From Balaenoptera acutorostrata (taxonomy: Eukaryota > Chordata > Mammalia > Artiodactyla > Balaenopteridae): a stretch of DNA of 64,000 nt. The stretch lies in contig NC_080075.1 in the NCBI RefSeq assembly GCF_949987535.1, positions 59,307,636-59,371,635 of the forward strand. The letters are read 5' to 3'. How positions within the stretch are numbered: position 1 is the first letter of the stretch; every line of letters begins with the position of its first letter. A program made the position numbers and the translations under genes. The notes under the pieces were generated by a model. It did not search any database. It was not told where the DNA came from and saw only the letters and a program-made list of their open reading frames with translations. Below are positions 10,346-21,769 of this stretch, one piece after another.

Positions 10346-10845
10346 AAAGTACAAAAGGTATCATTTGAGAGCTTTGGGCCCATGTATTACATAAAAGGCA
10401 GATATGTCAAACTTCGAGATGCTTAAGAAAAGGACTAATAAGAACAATTCAGCTTCTTGTTTTAGAAATTTTTATATTTGAGGTCTTTTTCATTTCCAGA
10501 GTGTTCTAGCTGAATTCTAGCTGATCCATACTCTTTATGTGTGTTACACTATGGTTACTATTGTATTTGTCTGCCCAGAATACCTTCCTATTTTCCTTCT
10601 TCTGGTAGGAGAACACCAGCTGTTTTGTGGAACTCCACCAGTTTTTGAGGTTCCATTAGGGCTGTCAATCTATGATGCCTCATTCTCCTCTCTACCACCC
10701 TGCACTATTAATAGGTTGAAGCATACGAAGTGACCTTTTTAGTTGGTAAAAATAGGACTATTGGTAATTTCATATGGTTCAACCTAATACTAGCATAAAA
10801 TGGTTGTGCGATATGGGTTAGGCCAAATGGAGTCCTCCCAAATTT
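10346..10845. other. Intronic sequence without recognised features
   Basis: I see nothing nameable here. Confidence 0.4.
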
Positions 10846-10846
10846 C

Positions 10847-10866
10847 AGAGAGAGAGAGAGAGAGAG
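10847..10866. repeat. (AG)n microsatellite
   Basis: About ten AG units follow ttc. Confidence 0.85.
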
Positions 10867-11224
10867 GTGTAGCCCATCCTTCTTGGTTTATCAACTATAA
10901 GGACACATAGACCTAGGGCTGTCACTGATAAAGAGTCTTGTCTGCCCTGAGTTCCAGTTCTAGTCTCTGAAGCCCTGGACCTTCAATTCTGAGAGCTACT
11001 CTAATATTTCTTTTAGCTAATTATGTAACCTAATAAACTCTCTTTTTACAAGCCATCACTTGTAAGCCAAAGGTCCTGATTAAGTCAGTAAATTATAGAT
11101 ATGCCTTTCTAAATTGTTCTTAATTTATGAAAGATGGGTTATATATCTAAATTATAATCACAGGTAAAATATTTATGTGATTTTTATAAACACATGATCT
11201 CCTTAATTCTTTTGAGAAAGCAGC

Positions 11225-11365
11225 CAAGGCTAGTGGAAAGATTATCAGACTATAATGCCAAGGGTATAGTCCTGGGTTTTAGTACCAGCACGGTAACTAG
11301 CTTTTACTTTTGGTAAGTCACTTAACTTTTACAGACTCTGATTTTTTAAAAAAATGACTAAGGTT
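11225..11365 (+). repeat. MIR SINE remnant
   Basis: Reads ...agactataatgccaagg...ggtaagtcacttaacttttacagactctgat, matching the MIR core in sense. Confidence 0.65.
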
Positions 11366-11504
11366 TTTATTTTGTGAAACTTGGGACAGTCACATGAAAG
11401 GTGGTTCAGCTTGTAAAAATCCTACCACGACCTGCTAGATACTGTGATAAGATACAAGGACAATTTTTCAAAGGACATAACAAGCAAAAAGTTAACTATT
11501 AACA

Positions 11505-11705
11505 ATGTCCTGCATTTATATAGTACCTTTCCTGTTTATTACCTCATCCCTCTCCTCGGTCTATCTGTATTTTGTATTTGAGGGAACAGCTTGAGAAGTT
11601 AAATAGCTTGCTCAAGGTCACCAAACTAGTCTTGATATCTGAAACTCAAACGGAGGACTCGACTCACAGTTTAAGTGCCCTTTACTCTATTTCATGCTGC
11701 ATCTT
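11505..11705 (-). repeat. MIR SINE remnant, minus strand
   Basis: The plus strand reads ...gagaagttaaatagcttgctcaaggtcaccaaactag..., the reverse complement of the MIR core. Confidence 0.75.
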
Positions 11706-11714
11706 AACAATAAT

Positions 11715-11925
11715 CACAGGGAGGACCGAATAAATACATTCTTTCACAAAGCCAGACAGGGTTTAAACTATGAAGTGATATAATCAGATTTCTGTTTTAA
11801 AAAGGTTATTTTGGTTTCTGTGAGAGAATGGATTGGAACAGAATAAGAGTAAATGTAAGGAGAGCAGGCAGGAGGCTAATGCAGTAACCCGTGTGAAAGG
11901 TGAAGGTGGCCTAGGCTAGGAGTAA
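11715..11925 (-). repeat. L2 fragment, minus strand
   Basis: Reads ...gatataatcagatttctgttttaaaaaggttattttgg...ggaggctaatgcagtaacc, the reverse complement of the L2 ORF2 region. Confidence 0.65.
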
Positions 11926-12159
11926 GGTGTTCATGTGTCTCGATTTGTCCAGGACAAACATGTCTGCTATCTCAGTAAAAATATTATCATAACGTTCCTT
12001 CGTTCTCTCTAAAGTTTCCCAGTTTGAATGATCAATTACAGGGTCACTCAAGCTAAGGCAACAGCAACAACAGAGATGCAAAGTGGCATAGTAGTTGATT
12101 ATAGTCCTGAAACCCTATAACATCTTCCTAATATCTTGGCCCTTCACCTTTTCAGAGGC

Positions 12160-12345
12160 AAGTAGAACTGTGCATAAATTCTGGTGTTACACTGCCTGAA
12201 TAAATCTGTTTGCTACTTACCAGCTCTGTGACTGGTTTCCTCATGTAATTTTTTCATGCTAATTAGTACTTATCTCAGGTTTGAGATTATTAGGTGAAAT
12301 AATGCACAGCACTGCCATACAGTGAGGGTTCAGTAAGTTACTATT
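12160..12345 (+). repeat. MIR SINE remnant
   Basis: Reads ...ctacttaccagctctgtgac...gtacttatctcagg...gaaataatgcacagcactg, which follows MIR order. Confidence 0.6.
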
Positions 12346-12383
12346 TTGTATAGTGGTGTTCTTTACTACACTGTTTATTATTA

Positions 12384-12680
12384 TTATTATTTAATATAAA
12401 TTTATTTATTTATTTTTGGCTGTGTTGGGTCTTCGTTTCTGTGCGAGGGCTTTCTCTAGTTGTGGCAAGCGGGGGCCAGTCTTCATCGCGGTGCGCAGGC
12501 CTCTCACTTTCGCAGCCTCTCTTATTGCGGAGCACAGGCTCCAGACGCATAGGCTCAGTAGTTGTGGCTCACAGGCCTAGTTGCTCCGCAGCATGTGGGA
12601 TCTTCCCAGACCAGGGCTCGAACCCATGTCCCCTGCATTAGCAGGCAGATTCTCAACCACTGCGCCACCAGGGAAGCCCA
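12384..12680 (-). mobile_element. CHR-type SINE, minus strand
   Basis: Runs from the AT-rich tail and TTTTTGGCTGTGTTGGG to GCGCCACCAGGGAAGCCC. A perfect 16-bp duplication (acactgtttattatta) lies at 12368-12383 and 12681-12696. Confidence 0.93.
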
Positions 12681-12696
12681 ACACTGTTTATTATTA

Positions 12697-13115
12697 CTAC
12701 AAAACTGGAAATGACCTAAAGTCCCTGGATGGAGTTAATAAGCTATATGTTCACACCACAGAAAGCCATGCAATTAAAAACAATAAGATAAGTATATAAA
12801 CCAGAAATTTGAAAGATCTATAAGACAACTCAAGTGGAGTAAATAAGCAAATTGGGAAACAACATGTACTAAATAATTTATTGAAACACACACACACCGA
12901 AACATACTTCTAAAAAATAAACAAAAAACTTCATATTTATATATGTATATAATGTACACATAGAAAAAAGTCTAGAAGCATACACATCAAACTGGTAATT
13001 GGGTTACTTTTGACTCGGAGAGTGAGATTAGAAGGGTAAGGGTAAAGGGAAATTTTTGCTTTTTAGTGTAAGCATTTCTATATTATTTGAATTTCACAAA
13101 AATGTATCATATGTT
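12697..13115 (+). repeat. Old L1M/HAL1-like 3' fragment
   Basis: Reads ...aaaactggaaatgacctaaagtccctggatgg..., ...ggtaattgggttacttttg..., typical of old L1 3' regions. Contains a short AC run near 12887. Diverged. Confidence 0.5.
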
Positions 13116-13299
13116 ACTTTTCATATGTTATTTAAACTTATATTTAAGCTAATATACAGTGCTTCTGAAGCTTAATTTCTTAAAGCAAGTTTCCTTCAGA
13201 CACAGTATTCCAATTTCATAAAGGAACATATCAGAGCATAAGGCAATTAACTTAAATTTGTACTCACTGATTATAAAAGCTAGAACAGAGACTATCTTA

Positions 13300-13430
13300 A
13301 AGATCAACAGCCCCTACTGTCATTTTATAGATAAGTAAACTAAGACTGTGAAATTAGGTGAGTTACTCTTGGGCACACAGCAAACTGGAATTAGAGCTCC
13401 TTCCTCAGATGACTCGATAGAACAGAACCC
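13300..13430 (-). repeat. MIR SINE remnant
   Basis: Reads tcattttatagataagtaaactaag...gtgagttactcttgggcacacagcaaactgg, which is the reverse complement of the MIR core. Confidence 0.7.
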
Positions 13431-14540
13431 ATCGCTCTTGCTCTTTCCATTTTCAAAACTTTGTTCTTATTTTTTTCTCTCCCAATCTATGATGTACCAC
13501 ACGCGCACTCACAATAAACATTTTAAGAATACATATGTTCAGTAAATATATCTATTTTCTGGGGGCTTAATTCCACTCCCCTTTCTTAACGCAAGTACAC
13601 TGATTCCTTTTCCTTATACTGTGGTAGTCTCTTATTTCCTTGCTCCCTCTCAAAATAGTTTCTAGCCTTGAGGGTTAAAATATGAACTACAGATAAATTC
13701 CCAAGCGTTCTTAAACTCATTAAGGAGGGGAAATAAAAAAAGAAAGAAAGAGAGAAAAGAGAAAGAAGGTCCATAAACCTCTTTTCCATCAGTCTAATCT
13801 ATTTATTGGCATAAATAAGGTCTCTTTTATTAGAGATGCAAGCAAAAAAAAAAAAAAGTAACTAGTAAACTTTAATATCCAATATGACAGTTTTAAAACT
13901 ACAACGGTAGCCACTCATGCTTTTACTACAGTGAATCATAGTTAATTTGTCTTCTAAACTGTCAAGAAATACATGTTACCTTTGCAGAGGTATTCTAAAT
14001 ATCTAGAAGTTGGCAACCCAGCATCACATCAGAACGAGGCATGCCTATACATTCTAGCACCTTTTCAATGTCAATGGTTTTATGTAAATCTTTCTAAAAT
14101 GGATCACTTATTTTCCTGTCTTCTTAACAAGGGCATATAATTATAACGTAGCAACTTCTAGATGACTCAGTCTTCACTGAAAATATTAATTACTCTGTGC
14201 TGCAAGCACTGTGATAAAATGACACCCTGGAGGCTATTATATTTCTAATTAAATAATTTAAAGTACATTTTCAAACTTGTAGCCTTTCTTCATACCTTTT
14301 CTGCTTCTTTCTTTGCAGTTAGTATTAACTATGCCAGTCTATAGCAATACTCCTTTCCAATCTAATTTCCTACATTATGGGATATTGGATAACCAAGCCT
14401 TTTACCTGTTTATAAGAAGAAAAAATAATCTCTGAAATTAGGACCTCTTCTATTTAAAAAAATTATATTATGTATGTATATGATATGCACATACATTATA
14501 TATATGATGTATACAATTTAAACACAGAGGAAAAAAAATG
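13431..14540. other. Intronic sequence; purine-rich run only
   Basis: A GAAA/GAGA-rich stretch lies at 13733-13767. Nothing else is nameable. Confidence 0.4.
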
Positions 14541-16010
14541 GCCACAGCCTCAGGCCTAATATTCATGTCACTGGAGTCCCAGAGGAAGAGGCGAAGAAGA
14601 TTCTAGATGAAAAAAGTATGTGAAGAAATAATGGCGGAACTTCCCAAGTTAAATTAAACTTCACAAATTCATTAAAATTCAGTATATTGAAGTCCCTATC
14701 TCCACCACACATGAAAATCAAATCCAAGCAGATTAAAGAATTAAGGGCAAAATTATAAAACCTTTAGAAAAATAATAGAGAATATTTTCATATCCTGCAA
14801 GTAGAGAGGAGGTTCCTAAACAAGATTCAAAAAGCACGATCCATAAAAGTAAATATTGAAACTACATTAGAATTCAGAATACATGTCCACTAAAAGACAC
14901 AAGCAAGAGAAAAAGCAATTCACAAACGAGGAATAGTTCTAACACTTACAAGTGACAAAGGATTAGGATCCTGAATACAGAATTCCTACAAATCAATCAG
15001 AAAGACAATCCGACAGAAAAATTGACAAAAGCCTTGACTAAACACCTCATGGAAAAGAAAACATAAATGGCCAATGAACATATGAAATGAGGCTCAAGCA
15101 CCTCATTAATAATCTTGAAAAGGAAAATTAAATTAAAACCATATGAAACACTATTTTATGCTCACCAAACCGGCAAAAAATTTTAAGCGTGACAATATCA
15201 AGTATTCCCTAGGATATAGAGTAATGTGAATTCTCATACATTACTGGTAGGCGGTAAACTGTTTCAAGACTTTGAGATTAAAAAACAACAACAAAAATAA
15301 CACCAACTTTGGCATCATCTGGTAAAACTGAAGATGCATACATCCTATGACCCAGCAATTCCACTCCTGGGTGTATAGACCCTGACCTACAGCAGGGCTG
15401 GCAATCTTTTTCTGTGAGGGCCAGACAGTAAATATTTTAGGCTCTGCAGACCACATCATCTCTGTAGCAACTACTCAAATCTGCCTTTGTAACACAAAAA
15501 CAGCTATAAATACGTAAATGATTGTGTGGCTATGTTCCAATAAAACTTTTTTTATAAAACAGGTGGCCTGCCAGGCATAGTTTCCCAACCTCTGCTCTTG
15601 CATACATACACCAAGAGAAATGTTCAATAATGTTCACAACAGCAAAGTTCACAATAGAAACAAACTGGAAACAACTTAAATGTCCATTAACTATAAAATG
15701 TGTAAATAAATTGTGATATAAACATTCAACAGAATACTACAAAGTGGTAAAAATAAACTATGGCTACATGAAACATCATGTATGAATCTCAAGAATATAA
15801 TAATGAGTGTAAAAAGCAAGTCGGACTTTACATAAAGTTCAAAAAATACAAAAGTAAATAATATATTGCTTAGAACAAAACCACAGAGCAAGGGAATGAT
15901 ATATACAAAATTTATGACAATAGTTACTTCTAATGGTGTAGGGCAGGGGATAGTATAGGGAGGCGTCCACAGGTAATAGAACATCTATGTCATAAAGACA
16001 ATTAAACATA
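14541..16010 (+). mobile_element. Ancient L1/HAL1-like LINE block, split by a hAT element
   Basis: Typical L1 phrases appear in order: ataatggcggaacttcccaag, ...gacaaaggattaggatcctga, ...tatgacccagcaattccactcctggg, ...caaactggaaacaacttaaatgtccatt. The frame is broken throughout. Interrupted at 15393-15594. Confidence 0.7.
15393..15594 (+). mobile_element. hAT-type non-autonomous DNA transposon (copy 1 of 4)
   Basis: Starts CAGGGCTGGCAATC and ends with the related inverse tttcccaacctctg. The body has gggccagacagtaaatattt and gttccaataaaact. It belongs to the same family as 32420-32745, 55143-55253 and 61874-62115. I do not name the subfamily. Confidence 0.7.
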
Positions 16011-16530
16011 TATTGTATTATACTTTTTTGAGGTGGAAGTTAGTGATTTTTCTCTTCTGAGAGAGGATGGGGAACGTGGATGACTAGACTATATAACTAT
16101 TCACTTTTTTTTTTAAGAACAATGAAACCATTTTTGCAAATTAAATCCCAAAACAGATAAAACAGATAGAGTTGTACTTCCAAAGAACCCTGAGGTTCTG
16201 TGTCATAAAAACAACTAAACCAGGTGGTTTTTATGACTGCTTTGAGGGCTAATGGAATGACCGTAAGATTAGTTGTTACCTATGAACCTTTGGGGAAAAA
16301 AAAGTCCATCTCAAAAAGGTATATGATATGAGATATAATACCATCCAAAGAACAAATATTTAAAAAAAATTAAAAACAGTCTCTGATCTCCCCTTCCTAA
16401 AGTACTCATGTTAAGACACTGGGCAGGCCTTAATGGGTAGAATGGTAGTGGCGAGGATTAGAAGAGCTAATATGGGTGAAGAACCATGAGAAACCAGTAA
16501 CAACACCATGCATTGTTTACAGTTAAAAAA
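16011..16530. other. Intronic sequence without clear features
   Basis: May include diverged L1 3' UTR at its left end. Nothing firm. Confidence 0.35.
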
Positions 16531-16870
16531 AGTGAAGGCACTAACCTAAAGGACTATCAATGGGGAACTGATTAAATAAATAGTTGTATTACGGTACACT
16601 ATGGAGCTCTTAAAAAGGATGGTATATATTTAAAATCATAAACAAGAAAGTTTACTAGGAGTAATAACATACTATAAAGAAAAAAACTGCAGGCAACATT
16701 TATAATGTAGTTGTATCTGTGTAGAACTGTATATCCACAGGCATACATACACCTACAGACGTATAGAGAGACTGGAGGTATGTCTCTGGCAAGTGGGATT
16801 TCGGAGGTTTTTGCTTACTTATACTCTTTTATTTTAGATGAATTTTCTACAAAAAAAGAAAAATTCTTTG
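16531..16870 (+). repeat. Old L1-like 3' fragment
   Basis: Reads ...ggggaactgattaaataaatag...tacggtacactatggagc...tctttta, a typical old L1M/HAL1 3' order. Confidence 0.5.
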
Positions 16871-16890
16871 TAGACAAAACTTAAACTATT

Positions 16891-17253
16891 GGGGCTTCCC
16901 TGGTGGTGCAGTGGTTAAGAATCTGCCTGTCAATGCAGGGGACACGGGTTCAAGCCCTTGTCCAGGAACAACCCACATGCCGCGGAGCAACTAAGCCCAT
17001 GCACCACAATTACTAAGCCTGCGCTCTAGAGTCTGTGAGCCACAACTACTGAGCCCAAGTGCCACAACTACTGAAGCCCGCACGCCTAGAGCCCGTGCTC
17101 TGCAACAAGAGAAGCCACCCAATGAGAAGCCCGCACACCGCAAGGAAGAGTAGCCCCCGCTTGCTGCAAATAGAGAAAAGCCTGCATGCAGCAACAAAGA
17201 CCCAAGGCAGCCAAAAATAAAAATAAATAAATAAATAACCAAAAAAAAAAAAC
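16891..17253 (+). mobile_element. CHR-type SINE, long form
   Basis: Starts GGGGCTTCCCTGGTGGTGCAG. It has the extra ACAACTACTGAGCCC-type repeats of the long form (about 360 bp). An 11-bp duplication (cttaaactatt) flanks it at 16880-16890 and 17254-17264. Confidence 0.92.
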
Positions 17254-17269
17254 CTTAAACTATTTTCTC

Positions 17270-20200
17270 AGTAAAGAAAAGCAAAGCTAATTCAGGCTGT
17301 GATGTAAACCTACTTAGTAATGCACCCAAATTTTCAATACAAGTTTGGTTAACGTGTAGATTTTTATGCATAGTGAATGAAAACATTTCTGTATAAGTAT
17401 ACATCTCATAATGTTTGAAAGAAATATTCTCAGGCTAATAAGAGACACAAAAATCAAAACAATACATCCAAAGGAAAACCGGGTCTTTAAACATCATTTC
17501 TTCAAAAGAACAAAACAAAATCACAACTGATTTGTCACATTAGTAAATTCCCATCAGAAACCATTTAGCAACTTAAATGGTTTTTTCTTTGTTTTAAAAT
17601 GGAATTAGTTGTCTTCAAATATTGTCGCATCAAGACAAATATTTAAGTATTATATCAAAAAGTTATGCACTATGTATTCTACAACAGCTAAAATTTACTT
17701 TTGGAAATAAACATAAGAAAATATATTCATAAAAACAGCTCATAAAAAGATATATTTATGCAGGAATTAATGTTTCCTATTTATCTTAATATTCTACTTC
17801 TAAAAGTCAAAGCTTTCTCTCATAGAAGTTTTAATTAAATAAGGCATTTTAACTGTTAAAGCTTGGATATTTTATTTCTCTAATAAATGACAATATTAAT
17901 TACCTCCACCTAGCGATATTATATGAAAATGACACTATCTGTCTTCAATTGAATAACACAAACAATGTTGACTTATATTTTCTACTTTTAAAAACTTAAG
18001 TTTGTTTTTCCTTGTAAGATATTCTTACTAAAATTTCCCCTGCTGGCATAAATTATATAAGAAATTGTGTTAAATAAAATATAAAACCACTTTTGCTACA
18101 GCACTCCGGACATGAAGGCTAGTCCCAGGGAAGGACTTTACTTTGTTCTATCGCTAGGATTCATGCACAATTAAGACTTTTTTCAAAGTCTCACTTAACA
18201 CAGAATTAAAAACAGATAATCAGATAATTCTGCTTTTGATGTTTTTTGGTTAGACTTCACAGAAGCAGAAGTCAAGCTTAATTACACAATTCTGATTTCT
18301 TATTGAGAGGTGCTTTTATTTTTTTATTTTTTTACTATTTTCCACTAAAAGCTGTTTTAATTTTTTTCCTCACAAATAATATAATGACCATCTTTTGGGG
18401 GGGCGGGGCACAGGGAAAGAACAAGTTGAACAAAGCCCATCCTGCCCTTACAACAGGAATATATTTGCTTATAAAGGGGGTACAGTCTTAAGTACTTTAT
18501 AAAAGTAGGTAGGCAAATATTTATGCCATTACTGACACATATTTAAAGGAAGGAGGAGGGGAGGGACGGAAGAGACCTAGATGCATTCCCACATCCTCAG
18601 ATTTCTTTTGTCACGAGTAGTAAAGTTTGTGACACAAGTCTCAATTCCGAGGAAAGGAAAGATACGTTACCAGTGCAGAAGCTCCTAAGTGTAGAGGAAG
18701 CACACACTGAAGCGAGACCAGGCAAGCGGTCTTCCATTCTTGCCACCTACGTTACAAGCAGTATAAACCAGTTCTGTCTACGTTTCCTGCTGCCTTCCCA
18801 GATAGTTCCAGAGCAAATCCCAGCTCTCTAAATCTCACGACATACTTTACATTCTGAGGAAATCCTCCCGATCCAGATGGCCTACCACCAAGCACTTCTA
18901 TGTTGGCACAAATAAAAACTTCTTAAGATAGTTCTCCTGCCCCTTTGCTCTCTGATCTAAAGAAAAGTTTTCTACTTATTTATAAAGAGAGACAAAGAAA
19001 CTGAAGGAGAGAGAGCAAACAGAGCACGCAGGCAAAAGGAGGGTAAAGATACAGAAAAAAAAAACTTGGGCTGCTTTGGGGAGTGGCTAAATTCCAGGCA
19101 CAGGCAGAAACACATTTTTAATGCACCACATGAATATTCACTACAATTATTTGGTTGTCCTCAGGCACTACTTTTCTGATCTTCTTTCAATTGGTTAAGA
19201 GTAAGGTACAACTGCTTCAAATACAAAACCCAGTTTTGCCTTCTGAAACTAAAACATAAAACATATTAAATAGTTTCTATAAATAACAGAGTTAAAGCCC
19301 CCCAAATGAGTATTTTTCTCTACTAGGAAATTAAATAAACAATGTGTGTGCAAAGTGGCAAGTCACATTTCCTTTTTCCTTTTGCTTAAAATAAAATGAA
19401 ATCCACATGAACTGTAAAGAAACTAAAAGAATGATCACTTTTCATTAATTTTTAAAACCTAAGTGTAACATGGCTGATTTATTACAACCATTTCACTAGA
19501 GTAAGATAATGAATACAATTAACAATGAGAATAGTCCCTTTTCTTAATTCACTAATTTTCCAAATTATTTTAAAATAATAAACTGCATTAGTAGTAACCT
19601 ATAATGATTTACATCTGGTCAGATATTCTGATTTCAAACCACGTATGCTTACAATAATGTAAAAGTATAGGGAACTGAAATTATAAATATCTTTAGTCTC
19701 TCTTATAAAACCATGTAAAAGCAGGTGAAAGTTAATGAATGAAACGTGTATTTATTCTTTTGATAACTACTTCTAAAGCTAATTAAAGAACAAATTCATG
19801 GAGATAAGTGTCAAAACAAAGCTACGGACAGATCATCTCTTCAGTTTGTTGCTTTTAAGCTTTATATTTATAATTAAGAAAAGCAAATTTAAACCAAACC
19901 AAACCAAAGTAAAACAGAAACAACAGGACTACTGTAAACACACACACCCACACACACACAATACTGCGAAATGGATAAAACCTAAACCAAACTGAACATT
20001 AAGAGCTATGCTACAAAGATTGAGATGAGGATAAACTAAAAGCAAAGCTGATAAAAGACAGAGGAATGAAGCAAAATGACCTAGATTAATATTTACAGAA
20101 GAAAGTGGGAACCATCAAGAGTGTTTCCTAAAGTGAGACTTGGGAAAGTTCTTCTCTATAGATTAATACCTGGTACAGATTCACCAAAATACAGGAGCTA

Positions 20201-21075
20201 CTTGGAAGATTAACAGGAATTAAACGGGCTGGGGTGTGTGTAATGTGTCTGAAACAAAGTACATTTAGGGGATACCAAGTAGGATGAATAAAAGCAGACA
20301 GAATGGGAAATATAATGATACAAAGGAAATGTAATGCCAGGCACAGACTAGGACGGAGTTCAAATTCTTGCTATTGATTGGTGAGAAGCTCTGAAGCAGA
20401 TTGTGCTTTATTATGTTTCTCTTCAATCAACAGACAAATGTAAGACTGTAGTTTTATAATTTAGGTCTCAACTACTCTTCTTTACAACAAATGCAGCCCA
20501 ATTAAATGACTGCTCACAGACTCCTAAGGTTATAGAAGGACTGTCTAGAAGTTCTGCAACCTAGTGCTTTCTAACTAGTACATAACAAAAAGGCTCCCCT
20601 TACACATACACTACAGTACATGGGCTTCTTTTTACCACCTCCCATCTGTAAACTGCTACTAATTTGTAGATTATATACCTTGGGCATTCCTTTCTTCTCA
20701 AATCAAAATTTGATGTCAGGCCAGAAAGTATGTGGTTCCTAATCTCAGCTTAGTTTCTTTGCTCAAGAATCATCTTCTCTATTTACTATTACAGTCAATC
20801 TTTCCAAAACGCTTATTCATACATTCAAGTATTTGAGTACTATGATGTACAGAAACTCTTCGAGACGCTGAGGTGAATTAAAAGGAATTTTACCTACTAG
20901 AAATTAGAAATTAAAGGACGCACTTAAGAGATGCTACTCAAGACACAGGATTGATGGAATACGGTCACTAACTGCATGAGGGGATGAAAAGTAGGGGAGG
21001 ATCCCCTTGTTCTATTTGGAATAGTGAGTAAATGGTTAGGTAACATTCACTGAGCTAGGAATAAAGGAAAAGAAA
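17270..21075. other. Repeat-poor intron 1 interval
   Basis: About 3.8 kb in which I recognise no interspersed repeat, only an (AC)n run at 19936-19962 and a short G run near 18397. The part from 18540 to 19070 is less AT-rich than its surroundings. No exon can be supported. Confidence 0.4.
19936..19962. repeat. (AC)n microsatellite, interrupted
   Basis: An ACACAC run with one CCC interruption. Confidence 0.85.
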
Positions 21076-21079
21076 CAAG

Positions 21080-21640
21080 GTTGGGGGGAATGAGGGAGTA
21101 GAATGATGAGCGCTTTTGGACCTGCTGAGTTTGAGGTCACTGAAACAGAAGTATAACCAGGTCTTGGGCTTAAGACAAAGGCCTAAACTAGAGACGTACT
21201 TTTGAAAACTGTACTGGGATATAATAGATAGCTAGAGTCACTAGAATTGATGACTGGGAGTGAGAAGAGAATAGGGCCAAGGTTATTTTTAAGGCAGCCA
21301 GAAGGAAAGGAATGTGCAAATAACAATAATAAAAACGGTCAGAAAGGTAGTAATAGATTCAGGAAAAGAATAATAATTTCAAAGACTGAAAGGACATCAA
21401 AAGACAAGGACTGAAAATGGTCCACTGGATTTGGCAATTATAAGGAGACGTTTACCAGAGAAGTTTCAGTGGAGTGATGGGGAAAGAAGCATGACTGCAA
21501 TGTACTGAATTGTGACTTGGAGGTAAATAAGTCTTTTTAAGGAATCTGGTTGAAGATGGAAAGGGGGAAAATGGAATGAGGTGGGAAATGAGTTGTGCAA
21601 GGTTGCTGAAGGGGTTTTTGTTCAACATTTACAGGGTTTG
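21080..21640 (-). repeat. L2 fragment (ORF2 region), minus strand
   Basis: The plus strand reads ...aaaatggtccactggatttggcaattataaggag... and ...cctgctgagtttgaggt..., the reverse complement of the L2 reverse-transcriptase region. Confidence 0.65.
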
Positions 21641-21769
21641 GGGAAGGAACGGATGAGAAAGTGAGCTGTACCAACACGAGAGGGCATGCAGCAAAGCTCT
21701 TGTGTTAGAGACGATGTGAAGGACTAAAGCAGAAAACACAGACCAAAGGACGAGCCTTAAGAAGGGACA

